Source: Aphrophora alni (Eukaryota > Arthropoda > Insecta > Hemiptera > Aphrophoridae). From it: a stretch of DNA of 64,000 bases. The position numbers and the translations under genes were made by a program. The notes under the pieces are model-generated. The model had not been told where the DNA came from and made no database searches. It saw nothing but the letters and a program-made list of their open reading frames with translations. Shown one piece after another: positions 11,123 through 22,200 of the stretch. Numbering within the stretch: position 1 is the stretch's first letter; the number at the start of each line of letters is the position of its first letter. The stretch covers positions 70,714,253 to 70,778,252 of the forward strand of contig OY740765.1 of NCBI GenBank assembly GCA_963513935.1, read 5' to 3'.

Positions 11123-14100
11123 ACGTTCTTATTTGACTCTACTAATTATTAAACTTCCTCACTTCAAACAAAATTTCCTTTAAAAACATTGTCATAAAAA
11201 AAATTTACAGAATTCATCTATCTGCACCAAAAATCTCCTTCACAATTGTATTACCTCTTAGTATCTCATTTTAAAATTCCTTCTATCTCCAGTTTTCCAT
11301 ATTTTAATAATTCAGATTGCATTATTCACCTAAAAACTCTTCAAATTATACACATGGCTCAGCTGATCACCATTGTATATATCGTCGCGTAGAAAACTCC
11401 TTAAAAAACTTCATTTAAAAACCTCATTATCATTATATAATCGTAGAACTCCTCAAAACTTATTCTTCCTTCATAAATCGTCGTATTCTTCATTATTATC
11501 ATCGTAGAACTCAAAAAACCTCTTAAAAAACTTAAAATTAACCATTAATGCAATCAACTACCATTCTTACAAAAACCTCTCCAACAGAACAACTTCATAT
11601 TTTAATACCATTTTACTTAATACTTCTGTAAAATTCTCATATTCATATAAAAAACTTCAAAAAACTCCTACTAAAAACTTCTTCACATAAAAAAAATTTC
11701 ATCTCTATTAATTAAATACAAAAATCTTCATTACTTTATATATAAAAAAATTACATAATTTCCCAGCTAAAACACCTTTTTACTTCAAAATCATAAATAC
11801 TTTTATCAAATTACTCCTCAACAATCATCTATTATCTTAAATTCCATTATCATTTATTTAAAATCTCTACTTCAATTATTTATTCATAAAATTCATTAAC
11901 ATCTCTTCACTTATTATTATTAAGGACAAAATTTAACATTTTAAACTTTTATTTATTTTAAAACCAAAATTATAAAATTTCTTATTATTCATCTTGGCAA
12001 TGCCTTTCATAGATTACTCAATGCTTTACAAATCATCCTTTTTACAAGCCTCAAAATCACTTAAATCTAACAATATTATTATTTCTCATATTTACATAGA
12101 TCTTATTATTTATTAACATCAAAATTTTAAATTATTTCTTTACAAATTAACATCAAATTACTTATTTTAATCTATTAACATATATACATTCTTTTAAGAA
12201 AATTTCCGTTTTCTTACACAAGTACTCCTATTCTGTCACGTCCGGTTTAATTTTTTAACAAAATTCTTCTCTTTTTTACCTTGAAAGATAATCCTATTGT
12301 CTTCCATTATCTCCTATAACAACCATTTCTATTTTATAGAATAGACTCAAAAAAAAACTTTACTTATAACTACGAAAGTTTATGACACTTCCAAACATAA
12401 ATCATCATTCACGTTTTTTGCCCATAATTACATGTGACAAGACTATGAATGACTACGTTGGATTTTTTGATAGGTTTTCCAAATAACCCGATATCACCCT
12501 GCCTCCAAATGATAATTTAGGTCCTTCGTCGTATCATTCTTCAAACATGGCTACGCCCTGTCCATAGTGAACAGCTCCTTTACCAAACTTTATATTTTTC
12601 AATATATAAGAACTCTTAGTTCCTTCTTCAAACTTCTCAAATTGTCAAATTTTTAACTATATTTCATTTACATGAGTCATATGACAATTTTTTGTTTGTT
12701 TTTATTTGTTTTTTATTTATTTTATTTTTCAAAACTCAGCCGGGGTACTTAACGTCAATTGGACTACATTTTAATTTTCGTCAAGCAACCCGGCTGAACC
12801 TCAATCAAAAAAACCTTTCACGTTCCATTTTTATTTTATTTTATTTATTATTCCTTTTTTATTTTTTATGAATTTTTTATTATTTTATGCATTTACCTCC
12901 TCACTCTCTCCTACTACAATCCTTCTGATTGCCTACTTTTTACCGTGCATAATTCTAATTGCTCTATGGACTCTTACACAAAGGTAACATGTTATGACTT
13001 TAAAATGTGCAATGGTTGAATGTAATATCTCTACTAAATTCAAGATAAAACCCAAAACACACCCTAACTTCATAACACATCCTTCATGCAGTCCAAATGC
13101 TTTATTCTTAAGAAAAAAACATTTTATTCACTACAATAAACTCTCAGCCATCCTCCCATTTTGTTTAATATTTAATTGCATGTACGCGGAAATTTTTTTT
13201 TAATTCATAAAAAATTTCATCAAAATCGGTCTATCCGAAGTTGAGATATTATCTCTAGACCAGACTGTACCTCTACCGCCGCCTGTCTATCGCCTACAAG
13301 TCTCTTGTCTCACACCCCAATATAACGTTATCTTTATTTCTTCAACAACCTTCCATCTCAAATTATTCAAAGTCTTTAGTATACAAATTACATTTTATTC
13401 TTTTAAATTAATACAAATGGATACTCTTCAATTTAAACATTTCATCTTATACAAATTATTTTTTTTACTTAAACTTCTCTTAGATAAAAAAAATTATTCT
13501 ATTGCTGCAAATAATAGTTTATTTTAGAACGAAACTTTCCGGACACCCTGTACTATTTCAGTCTCGATAATAAACGTTCAGAAATGTAGACTCTGTCACT
13601 GATAGTATAAATATATATCTCCCCTTCAATATGATGTAATCCTTATCTGTCTTCTGATAAGGAAGAAAAATTCTTTTTAGCTTTGACTTGGTATAAATCT
13701 TCTCACATTATTGAATATCCAATATTAACTCTCCTATTCAATATTAAATATTACTTCTTCAATGCAATATCAATGATTCACGTCTGTAGCCGTATAATTT
13801 TCCTTCCGACTAAGCCGTTATCAGTCACGTTGCATAATTATTTATTTCTTAATAAACATACAGAGTTATTTACTGATGCAATCAAGCGTCCTTACTTTAA
13901 CAAACACTAAAACGTTTCTTAAACTAAAAACTTCTAACATTCTATCTTAGCTTACAAAATTTATTAGTACACACAAATTATTTATTCATATCTCTTAATT
14001 ATTTATTATCAAACTAAACTTATTTACTATACAACTCTTATTTATTAATATTATTATTCAAAATCAAGTCCGTGTTTTGTTAAAATGTTTTTACATTATT

Positions 14101-14145
14101 ATTGGTCGTTCCATGTTCATTATATATAACCCAATTATAAATTAT
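11123..14145 (-). other. E1 long non-coding 3' region
   Basis: About 3 kb with stops in all frames. It aligns in blocks with E2 at about 25390-26737 and 36882-38580, for example TCCTATTGTCTTCCATTATCTC near 12290 and 26611, and GACTACGTTGGATTTTTTGATAGG near 12450. Conservation of long non-coding sequence between two diverged elements suggests an RNA or regulatory role, or a long-dead env-like gene. The frames at 12994-13203 and 13683-13910 look like chance. Confidence 0.6.
12737..12796 (-). ncRNA. conserved 18-bp stem-loop in E1 3' region
   Basis: Arms at 12737-12754 and 12779-12796 pair over 18 positions. In the element's RNA (minus strand) there are 15 Watson-Crick pairs, 2 G-U pairs and 1 mismatch, with a 24-nt loop. 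The homologous stem in E2 (37268-37329) has the same pairing despite three paired substitutions, which is evidence for selection on structure. Confidence 0.6.
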
Positions 14146-14541
14146 TTACTTCTTTCTATGATTACCCGAGATGTGAAACATTTTGAAAAATATAACCTGA
14201 TTTCTTGAAACACTTGTAATACTAAACACCATTTCTAACTTGGATGGTTTTTCTAGGATAGGTTTTAAATCTGACCCTGGCTCAACAAAAGAGTCTCCCT
14301 TGTTATTGTATCTGAGTATTGAAAGCCTTTTATCACTCCTTCCCTTTATAAACATCTTACAATACAATGACCCACTTTTGTCATCTGTCAGTTTAGAATT
14401 CTCAACCCCACCAGACCTGTTTATTACTACAAAGCCATCCTTTACAATTTTTTTCTCAAACTTACACTTAAAATTACTTTGTTTACAGAAACTTTTAATT
14501 TCTTGTTCTTGAACTTGAAAGATACTCTTAAATTTTAGCAT
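14146..14541 (-). CDS. E1 second frame, unknown (131 codons)
   Basis: An open frame starting 10 bp past the end of the gag-like frame and possibly its C-terminal continuation after a frameshift. It is rich in Lys, Phe and Ser, with no zinc knuckle, protease or other motif I recognise. It does not resemble E2's integrase C-terminus, which occupies the corresponding place before the shared 3' region. Either a Gag C-terminal fragment or a decayed accessory frame. Confidence 0.4.
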   Translation of the reverse strand: MLKFKSIFQVQEQEIKSFCKQSNFKCKFEKKIVKDGFVVINRSGGVENSKLTDDKSGSLYCKMFIKGRSDKRLSILRYNNKGDSFVEPGSDLKPILEKPSKLEMVFSITSVSRNQVIFFKMFHISGNHRKK

Positions 14542-14551
14542 TAAATATTTT

Positions 14552-15850
14552 TCAAAACTGAAAAATTTTATGATACACTTGCTTTTTTACATGAACAGCT
14601 GACTCTTTTATCATTTTATTATTTACTTTTATTTTTAATTTTTCTTGTTCAAATGTTACTTTTTCTCGATCAAGTTTTTTAATAAAGCTAACCTTATTTA
14701 CCCCATCATTTTTCTTGATTTTTAAATTTTCTTTGTTACATATCCCATTGTTTACTTGTTCAAAAACATAATCATTTACATAATTGTTTTCTATTATTGA
14801 GTCTTTTGAAACCTTATTTACTTCATCAAAATTGTTAATCTCAACTTTACCTATTACTTGATCCAAATTGTTATCCACATTATTTATATCCTCTATCAAA
14901 ACATCTTCTACACTAATAACCTGTTCAATTTCTACTTTTTTCTCACAATATCTTAATTCAAATTCTACTTTGCTATTAATCTCCATTACACAATCATTCA
15001 TACATATATTACTTATTATTTTCTCTTGAACATAACCTAACCTTTCCACTTCGTTAATTCCCATTTGCTTAATTTCCCATTTCAAGTTTTGTTCTAAATT
15101 TACATAATCTTGTTTTAATTCTAATTTAGTCTGATCTAATTTCTTATCCAAATTATCTAATTTCACATTATTTTGCTCAAATTTAGTATTTAACTCTAAA
15201 TTATTTTGTTTAATTTCTTTTAACTCTAAACTATTTTGATCCAATTTAGCATTAAAGTCTTCAAACTTATTATTTATTTCTTGTTTTAACTCTAAACTCT
15301 CTTGTTTTGTTTCTAATCTATTTTGGTCAAATTTATTGTCTAAATCTTGCTTTAATTCTAAATTGTTTTGTTTTGTTTCTAATCTACTCTGTTCAATTTT
15401 ATTATTTAACACTACATTATTTTGTCTCATTTCTCTTAATATTTGTCTCATTACACTCTCATCCTCATTTATTTCACCTTTATCTACTCTATCTTGTTTA
15501 ATTACAATAACATTTTCAGCCCCTATTTCCTTATCTAAATTATCTTTTTCAATTTCTACCCTTTCAACTCCTGCCATTTTTCGATCTATACTTTCACACC
15601 GTTCTTTACTATTTTCAATCCCACTACTATTAAAACCCTCAAAACTTGAACCTGAACTATTACTATCACTAATACTTGAACATCTGCTCTTATTATTACT
15701 ATCACTCAAATCCTGATCTAAAATATCTTGTGCACATTGTTCTACTAATTACTCAGTGTTTTGTGATATCTGCCCTAAGTTATCAAAAGATCATCCATTA
15801 AATTCTAACTCTACCTGCTCACTATTATTACTTGCTTCTTCTAAATCCAT
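14552..15850 (-). pseudogene. E1 gag-like coiled-coil protein, two in-frame stops near N-terminus
   Basis: The uninterrupted frame starts at 15709 (385 codons), but the same frame extends upstream to an ATG at 15850 (MDLEEASNNSEQVELEF). Two stops break it: TGA at 15793-15791 and TAA at 15751-15749. An acidic, Ser/Asn-rich N-terminus is followed by about 110 residues of coiled coil built from near-repeats of 'QNNLELKQDLDNKF' and 'QNRLETKQESLELK', then a Glu/Asn/Val-rich tail. It has no CCHC knuckle and no major-homology-like region that I can see. It sits just inside the PBS, the normal place of gag. The call rests on position and composition, not on a recognised Gag fold. Confidence 0.6.
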
Positions 15851-15989
15851 CTTTATTCTATTAAAATTATTATGTTTACTTCTTTTAACAAAAAAATTTT
15901 TAAAGAGAATATTTCCTATTGTAACATAAATATCCTTACTTTGTTAACTGTTTTCATTTTACCAGAATCACTGACTTTTCGACTTAGAT

Positions 15990-16007
15990 GCCCCACGTTG
16001 GGCGCCA
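15990..16007 (-). promoter_or_regulatory. E1 primer-binding site, tRNA-Lys(CUU)
   Basis: The plus strand reads GCCCCACGTTGGGCGCCA, which equals the conserved 3' end of tRNA-Lys(CUU) including CCA. The minus-strand element therefore has an 18-nt perfect PBS beginning TGGCGCCC, two bases inside the 5' LTR boundary. The tRNA sequence is from general knowledge. Confidence 0.85.
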
Positions 16008-16009
16008 AT

Positions 16010-17385
16010 TGCAACTATTCTTTTAAAAAATGAGAACTTGAAGAGTTCATAAGTTTATGTTACTTAAAAAAAAAAAGATTTTTAAAGTTAATTGTTTAGA
16101 ATTAAAAGTTTGCTCAGCTATAAGGGCGCCAGGAAGCTTTCGCTTTCCAATTTAAAAAAATGAATTTAAATTAATAATCTTATCTCGGGCGTAAGTTCTT
16201 TCTATAGTGTACTCTCAGTGACTCTGTAGAATGAATAACACCTGAACTGAAATTTTGACATAAAAATTTATTAAACATATTTAAAATATCAACATGTACA
16301 TTCATCAAAAATAAACATATCATGAATATTAATTACAATTAACATCCTATTAAACCATGAATTTTATTGCCTTTGAAGAAGGTCTATCTTCTTAGTCAAA
16401 AATTGACTTTAGTTGAGAATTAATTGTATTAACTAAAAAATGAAACTTACAAGTATTATATTACTTTACTGAAGTTAAAATCTTAAATGTGAAAACTTTA
16501 CTCTTTTGCCTGAGAACGAAAAATATATAAAATAGAAAAATTAATTTTGTCCATTATCTAAGTGATATTTGGACTAATAAAGCTTTTTAATGAAATTGAT
16601 AAAATTTACTTATACTAAATACAAAGAAAAGACATATAACATATTATAAAAAAGTTTACATAATTGAAACGTAACATGTGGTACATGATTTTACCAAACT
16701 GTAGAAACTCATTGTCTTTTAAGGACCATTGTTCCTCAAACCGTGTATGTAACGTTGAATTACAGTTGAATACACCTGTATTTCGAATAATGTCCGTGTT
16801 ATAATACTTGAGATTCAGTTCACATAACGAGTTAATACAAAAGTTCATTGTTCGTTTTTTGAAAAGCAAGTGCATGAGATTGCACCATATAGTTCTTTTC
16901 CCAAATTTTTAGACATATACGATTCTAAAACACACAATATTATCTTTGTAACTCTTGCGAATGTTTTTCACCATGAATTAAACAAAGTTACTACTTCCGA
17001 ACATATTTTCTACCTTTTTACATAAAACTCATAGCACAACCTAACATAGGTCTGTGGGCAACTAGCCCCAAAGCTCGACTGAAAATTAACATGTTCTCCT
17101 CGCTTTGCGAGCCTGTTTCTCCTGGTTAAAACAGTTTCAATAGTCTAACACACTCCCCGACGAATGTCCACTTATAACTATACACAACACAAATTTAATA
17201 AACACTTTATTTCAACAATTTATATTAAATTTATACATGATTATTTATTTTGTTTATTTGAAAATCTATTTTTATCTTAACATTTACTTTGTTTGGTACA
17301 AAATATTACTTAATCCGGTTACCCCCACCATTTTACCCGCTGTTTTCAAATATTTTAATCAAACCAACATTTTTACATTATTACA
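16010..17385 (-). repeat. E1 5' LTR (full length)
   Basis: 1376 bp; in element orientation TGTAATAATG...TAGTTGCA. The 16010-16830 half is repeated at 10325-11122. It carries the family's TGGCGCCC octamer (plus strand GGGCGCCAGG near 16125) about 115 bp inside the 3' end, and a CTCGC-TTT-GCGAG palindrome at about 17100-17112. The 86-codon frame at 16615-16875 lies within it and is chance. Confidence 0.85.
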
Positions 17386-17389
17386 AAAT

Positions 17390-18277
17390 GGACAATGAAA
17401 TGAGAAAGTGTGACGTGGTAAAAAATGTAATAGTTTCATGTGAACAATTCTAATGGTGTTTTTAATGAAAGAGACAGTGGACTTTTATATAACTGAACTT
17501 TAAGTGAGTAGAAAAGAAAGAATACATGATAATTTACGAATAGTGAATTCCCAATAGAGACGATCAACCAAGGCTCAAATGCAAGGAATGGTGGACTTCT
17601 GTCGTCAACTAGGAGGCTTCACATTACAAAGTGGTAACATATACAACACACAATATCAATACCATTTTATAAAATTGAAACAATATTATTTTAGTCCTGT
17701 TGCACAAAAAGATTAATTGTAGAGTTTTTAAGTATAGTTAAGATGTTCTAATATTTTGTTTGTTTAGTAAATGTAAGTGCTTTTTAGATAATTTTTTTTC
17801 CAAAATAGTAATATAAAATTTTAAACTCAATTCAGAAAATAATTCAACATAAATTTAAACTTAAAATGAGACAAAGCGTTCTCATAATAGAATCATTTTT
17901 AATTGAAGTTGCAACTATATTAAAGTAAAATCATGTATTAAAGCTTTTAAGTCTCTTCAAACACAAAGTTTATTATAATTAATAGGATATAATGTCTAAT
18001 GATTGATTTATGTATTTGTTCTATAATTTGTGTTTAATAAAAAGATGTTCAGTTTCAGAAAAATAAATAAGGATTTCTTATTTACCAGATAACCACTGAT
18101 AGTACACTTAGAAAAGAAACACGACCCTGGGAACATTTTAATTCAAAGTAATTTTTTTATATTTTCAAAATTGGTGAGTTAATTCCACCTGGCGCCCATA
18201 AAGCTGAGCAAATTCATAAATTCTTTATGTTTCAAAATCAACTTAATTTACAAAACCTCATTATTTATATATTTACA
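17390..18277 (+). mobile_element. solo LTR B, right part
   Basis: Continuation of LTR B after E1. It carries the family's 3' block: TAGTACACTTAGAAAAGAA near 18093, CACGACCCTGGGA, then CCACCTGGCGCCCATAA near 18186. It ends TATTTACA at 18277, followed by the second ACGC (18278-18281). Reassembled length is about 1.57 kb, close to LTRs A (1463 bp) and C (1638 bp). Confidence 0.8.
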
Positions 18278-18281
18278 ACGC

Positions 18282-18804
18282 AAGAGCTTATCAACACAGA
18301 ATGGTTATGTTTTACAGATATATTGACGTTCAAATACTATACACCATAGCCATAAATGACGATTAATTAAACAATAACAAACATTCCAACAACTGTAATG
18401 TAAAAACAAAAGTTATACATAAGAAGTTATCAACTGCTAGTGCAGAACCAGACTGAAAGCAGGATTGGTAGGAAGAGAAGAGGGCGGACGTAAATAACAA
18501 TTACCGTCAAAACTAATCATGTGGCAAGGCACAACTGCATTTCAACTAAACTAACAAAGATAACTAACAGAAAGCAAAGCACTGATTTCTTATGAAATAT
18601 CCATCACTTCTTTGTTAATATGTGATTTCAATCCAGTATATTATCGGAAATAAATCTCTTCTGTTTTTCTGTTTGGTTTACAAATTTTTACAAATGTTTA
18701 ATTATTACGAATATAAAAACATTTTATATTCTATTCAGTTCAACTACATGACGGAAAACAGAACTTGATGGATTAGGGAGTGACAGATTAGAACATTTGT
18801 ACTG
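18282..18804 (-). pseudogene. Tigger 5' portion (N-terminal coding start, 5' UTR, terminal repeat)
   Basis: Right-hand remainder of the Tigger element beyond LTR B. Just inside is the first helix of the DNA-binding domain, with a KHNHSV-like basic start near 18320-18340 displaced by a frameshift. About 460 bp without coding signal follow, up to the decayed terminal repeat ending at 18804. Confidence 0.55.
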
Positions 18805-18897
18805 TATATCCAGTGATATAATTTAGATTTTCAGGTGTGAATGTTTTTAGTATATCAATGGAGTTTGTCCATCAAAGAACAATATACTATATTATTA

Positions 18898-19122
18898 CTG
18901 CAAAAGTCCATCTCGTAAACTATTGATTGTGTTAGAATTACTACCGCTGTTTCAGATGTCTCAAGTAAGTATCAATCATTAGGTGTGATATCGCTCACAG
19001 AGTTCATCATAACATTTGGTGTCAGTGATATCACATCAGATGATGGATGCTTGAAACATCTGAAACAGCAGTAGTGTTTCTAACAAAATAAGTGGATCAT
19101 GTGATGGACTTTTACAAGTAAT
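18898..19122. mobile_element. foldback MITE (about 225 bp)
   Basis: Two imperfect inverted arms of about 100 bp (18898-19000 and 19021-19122): CTGCAAAAGTCCATC at one end answers GATGGACTTTTACAAG at the other, and CTGTTTCAGATGTCTCAAG answers CTTGAAACATCTGAAACAG. The spacer is about 20 bp. It is non-coding; superfamily unknown. Confidence 0.7.
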
Positions 19123-20344
19123 TATTAACCTTTATTTAAAATCATTGATCTTGGGACCTTTTCATAATGAAATATTATTATTGTTCCAAAACCTTAACTG
19201 GATTCAGATAAATTTAAACAACATTACTGATTATAGTTTTTAAATGTTCTATATTTCAATTCAAGAAATTTATCATTTATTTGTCCCTCATACTCTAATA
19301 AAATTTGTCTTTATAGCTTCTCTTAGCTCGATTAAGTAAAAGTTTTGTTAGCATAACAAGACCTATTTAATAAAATTAAAGGGGCAAACATATTCAATTG
19401 AATATTTGTTAATGTTTAAAAAAAAACACTTAGCTGTTTAATTAGTTATTTCACTAATATAAAGCTAAGCTAAGCTATATAAGTGTTATTGAACAACATA
19501 AGTAATTTATTGTGGTTTTTCAACCGGGGAAGTGGGGGGGGGGGGCAGGTTATTTTGTCAAGGGTGTAGTATGGACTAGATACATCCATGTGTATATGTT
19601 AGTATTAAGAATTTAGAATGTAGGGGCCTATAGTGTAAGAAATGACCGTTGCCATATATAATTGAATCAATGCCCTGGCAATGAAGATGAAATGAAATGA
19701 AAATGAAAACTATTACAGTGAGCTATATTCTGTCCAGATTAGTTTAAAACATAAATATGTTATTGTTATGTGAGAACGTATGTGCACTATACTTGTACTG
19801 AAGTTTAAGTCATGAATTTTAAAACTATTAATTATTTTGATTAGGTTTACTATAACAATTACATTGAGTTTTACAAAGAGGATCATCATTATCAATGAAA
19901 TTAGATAACCTAAAACCAGTCAGAGACTCTATTCCAATTTAGCCACATCATCTCAATTTGTACCTATCTATAGCTCAAATAAGCTATGTAAATTTTGTTA
20001 TATGTATTTTTTCAAAGAACCTAGTGAACCATTCAAAAAGCAAGGAAAATCTGGAAGGACGTACTGAGCCTACAAAGAAAGGTTATGTCAAATGTTTTCT
20101 CAAATGTTATGTCAAGAGACAGGGTGGTTAACCTTACCTTCGATGTAAGCAGTTGTACCTGAGTTAGCTATTTACTAGAAAAGAATAAATACACTATTAA
20201 TTTACAATTGTTTATTTATTAAAATTGTTAATTTTAATTTTAACATATATATGTAGATATATCCAAAAAAAATTATGAGGCCTTAATAAAAAATAATTAA
20301 TTTTAAAATGTATACGCCTTTATTTTTATTAAAGAAAAATATTT

Positions 20345-20348
<4 letters not shown>

Positions 20349-20389
<41 letters not shown>
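20349..20389. repeat. (TA)n microsatellite
   Basis: About 20 uninterrupted AT dinucleotides. The 66-codon frame 20308-20508 across it is an artefact of the repeat. Confidence 0.95.
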
Positions 20390-20390
<1 letters not shown>

Positions 20391-20573
20391 CCCAACCCTC
20401 CCTTTATTTATTTATATTAGAAAGAATTACAATTTTAAAAGAAAACTTATTACAAATATACATGCAATGTTGAAACGTACTCAAATACAGAAGTACCGTT
20501 TATATTAATCAATACAAAAAACATTGGTTAAATCTAAATTCATAATAATATAACTTAAGGTAAATATGCATAT

Positions 20574-20707
20574 AAATATAAAATTTATGTAACAAAATAT
20601 GTTTTGTTGGCTAACCTTTAAATTAAGAAATTAATTACATAGAAATATAAAATTTATGTAACAAAATATGTTTTGTAGGCTAACCTTTAAATTAAGAAAT
20701 TAATTAA
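20574..20707. repeat. two-copy tandem duplication, 69-bp unit
   Basis: Units at 20574-20642 and 20643-20707 differ at very few bases (e.g. TTGTTGGC versus TTGTAGGC) and are followed by an A-run. Recent local duplication; no coding content. Confidence 0.9.
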
Positions 20708-22200
20708 TAAAAAAAAAAAAAAAATGTTATTTATTTTGAAATTAATTATTTAAAAAAAGAAGAAAATTGAAACTTATGACATCATTATTATTATTATTGT
20801 TTTATTTGGAAATAACCCCTTTGTGGCCACAAATTCACAAGGTTCTTCTTTTTCTGTTATAAGCAAGTTTTCCTCATATCTTAAATCTCAGATGTAATTG
20901 AAATGTGATGGCATGTTTGTTCACTTTGAGCATGTCTGCGACATGCCAATCCTACTTGAATCAGTTTACACTGCCAAAAAACCAGTTTCAGTTACTAACA
21001 GAAAAAAAAAACCCTTTCAAATTTAAACACAGGTTGTTATAATGAAACATATTTTTTAAACTGAATGAACAAAAGTTAAACTGTAAATAGATCTCTTTTT
21101 GAAAATGTAAGAAATTAACTATTTCAAATGATTGCATAAAGGTTAAATAGTTAAATAAGTTTAAATAGTTGTAGAGTTAATAGACTGTTCAAAATGTTAA
21201 ACACTATCACATAGGTAAAAATGCTAATTTATGATGGAAAGAAATATATAATAATATATGTTTTAAAGATATATTGAGGCAATGAATATATCATAGCCAA
21301 CTCAGGTTAGAATACTTAGTTTTGTTTGTTTTACCTGGTTTGGAGTGTTCAAGCGGTTTCTGTTGAAAGAAACGAACTTGCGATTTCTTGCCTGTTCATA
21401 GCTTGGTTTTTGGAGCTTACCGGCCGTGAATCTGATAAATATTTTCATCTTACGGTACCTCACGAAACTTCTTTCGCAAGTCTAAAATAACACTAAAGCT
21501 AAACTGGCATTTAAAAGTAGCCTCGTGACTTAACTAACTAATTTTACAATACAGCACTAATTGCATCCATTTCTGTTGATGTCAAGCTCAAAAAAAGACA
21601 GTGAAAACAAGGTAAGGGTGGGGAGTTGTAAGATCAGCTGATTGATATTTAGACTATCTGTCGCCAGACTTCAGTACCTGATGGCTTAGCAATTGAATCT
21701 AAGGGCGGCATAATTTATTACTTGAAATCTGCTGCTTTTCTAATAACGCTACACTACTGATGATTGAACCTAATTTTGAAAGTGATGATGACCGTGAGTT
21801 TTATTGCCTTAAAAAAAAAATCTAGGAACCTACAGCTATCAAGGTATAAGTGTGTATAGCACTGTATTTACTCACCTGTTTTTCCTGTATATAAATCATA
21901 TTTGTTTAAACAAAAACAATTTTATTTTATTATTTTAAATAATCAGCGAAAAATGTAATAACTTAAGATAGTTTCATTTTGTTTAATGTAGGCAAACACT
22001 TGGTTTATGTGTCCACTCCTGTTTAAAGTCCGGTTGATAAATAAGAAAACCTTTCTTGTGTCTAGCAGCAACTGTCCAGGAAGGTACACACTAAACCTTT
22101 TTAGTTCAAAGAAAAGTTATTTATTTTAAGTCTTGCAAAAATTCAGTGTTCCGTTTTATAAGTATAATTTCCCTACTTTCTCTTAATTAACCATCTACTT

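Larger units (their letters stand above)
10325..17385 (-). mobile_element. E1: LTR retrotransposon with gag-like gene but no pol
   Basis: A minus-strand LTR element, 7.06 kb, bounded by TG...CA ends and the 4-bp duplication AAAT (10321-10324, 17386-17389). In its own orientation: 5' LTR 17385-16010, PBS complementary to tRNA-Lys(CUU), a coiled-coil gag-like gene, a small second frame, about 3 kb of non-coding sequence shared with E2, and a truncated 3' LTR (11122-10325). No protease, RT, RNase H or integrase is present, so it is non-autonomous. It shares LTR and 3' region with E2, whose lineage is a plausible source of enzymes. Confidence 0.85.
8755..18804 (-). mobile_element. short Tigger/pogo-type DNA transposon, interrupted by LTR B and E1
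   Basis: The left end begins CAGTAGAAAG (8755) preceded by TA. It carries a subterminal inverted pair CTATTATCC/GGATAATAG (8766-8774, 8818-8826), typical of Tigger-like ends. The right end is a decayed inverted copy, ...TTTGTACTG at 18804 followed by TA, with GATGGATTA near 18769. The element's own sequence is only 8755-9638 plus 18282-18804, about 1.4 kb. Coding remnants on the minus strand match the N-terminal pogo/CENPB helix-turn-helix and the transposase C-terminus; the DDE core is missing. The rest of the span is later insertions. Confidence 0.7.
18805..22200. other. intergenic sequence with small repeats
   Basis: Apart from the foldback element, (TA)n tract and tandem duplication listed separately, I see no gene. 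It includes a G-run at 19536-19546 and a GAAATGAAAATGAAAA-type tail near 19685, which could be the end of an unrecognised retroposon. Confidence 0.4.

Noticed and set aside
14240..15716. Plus-strand frames 14240-14512, 15307-15501 and 15336-15716
   Set aside because: Antisense shadows of the E1 gag-like frames.
16125..16135. Internal GGGCGCCAGG in the E1 LTR as a primer-binding site
   Set aside because: Both LTR copies contain it, and a perfect 18-nt tRNA-Lys(CUU) site lies at the LTR border (15990-16007); the internal octamer is therefore part of the LTR.
20308..20508. 66-codon frame with Tyr-Ile repeats
   Set aside because: Translation of a (TA)n microsatellite.
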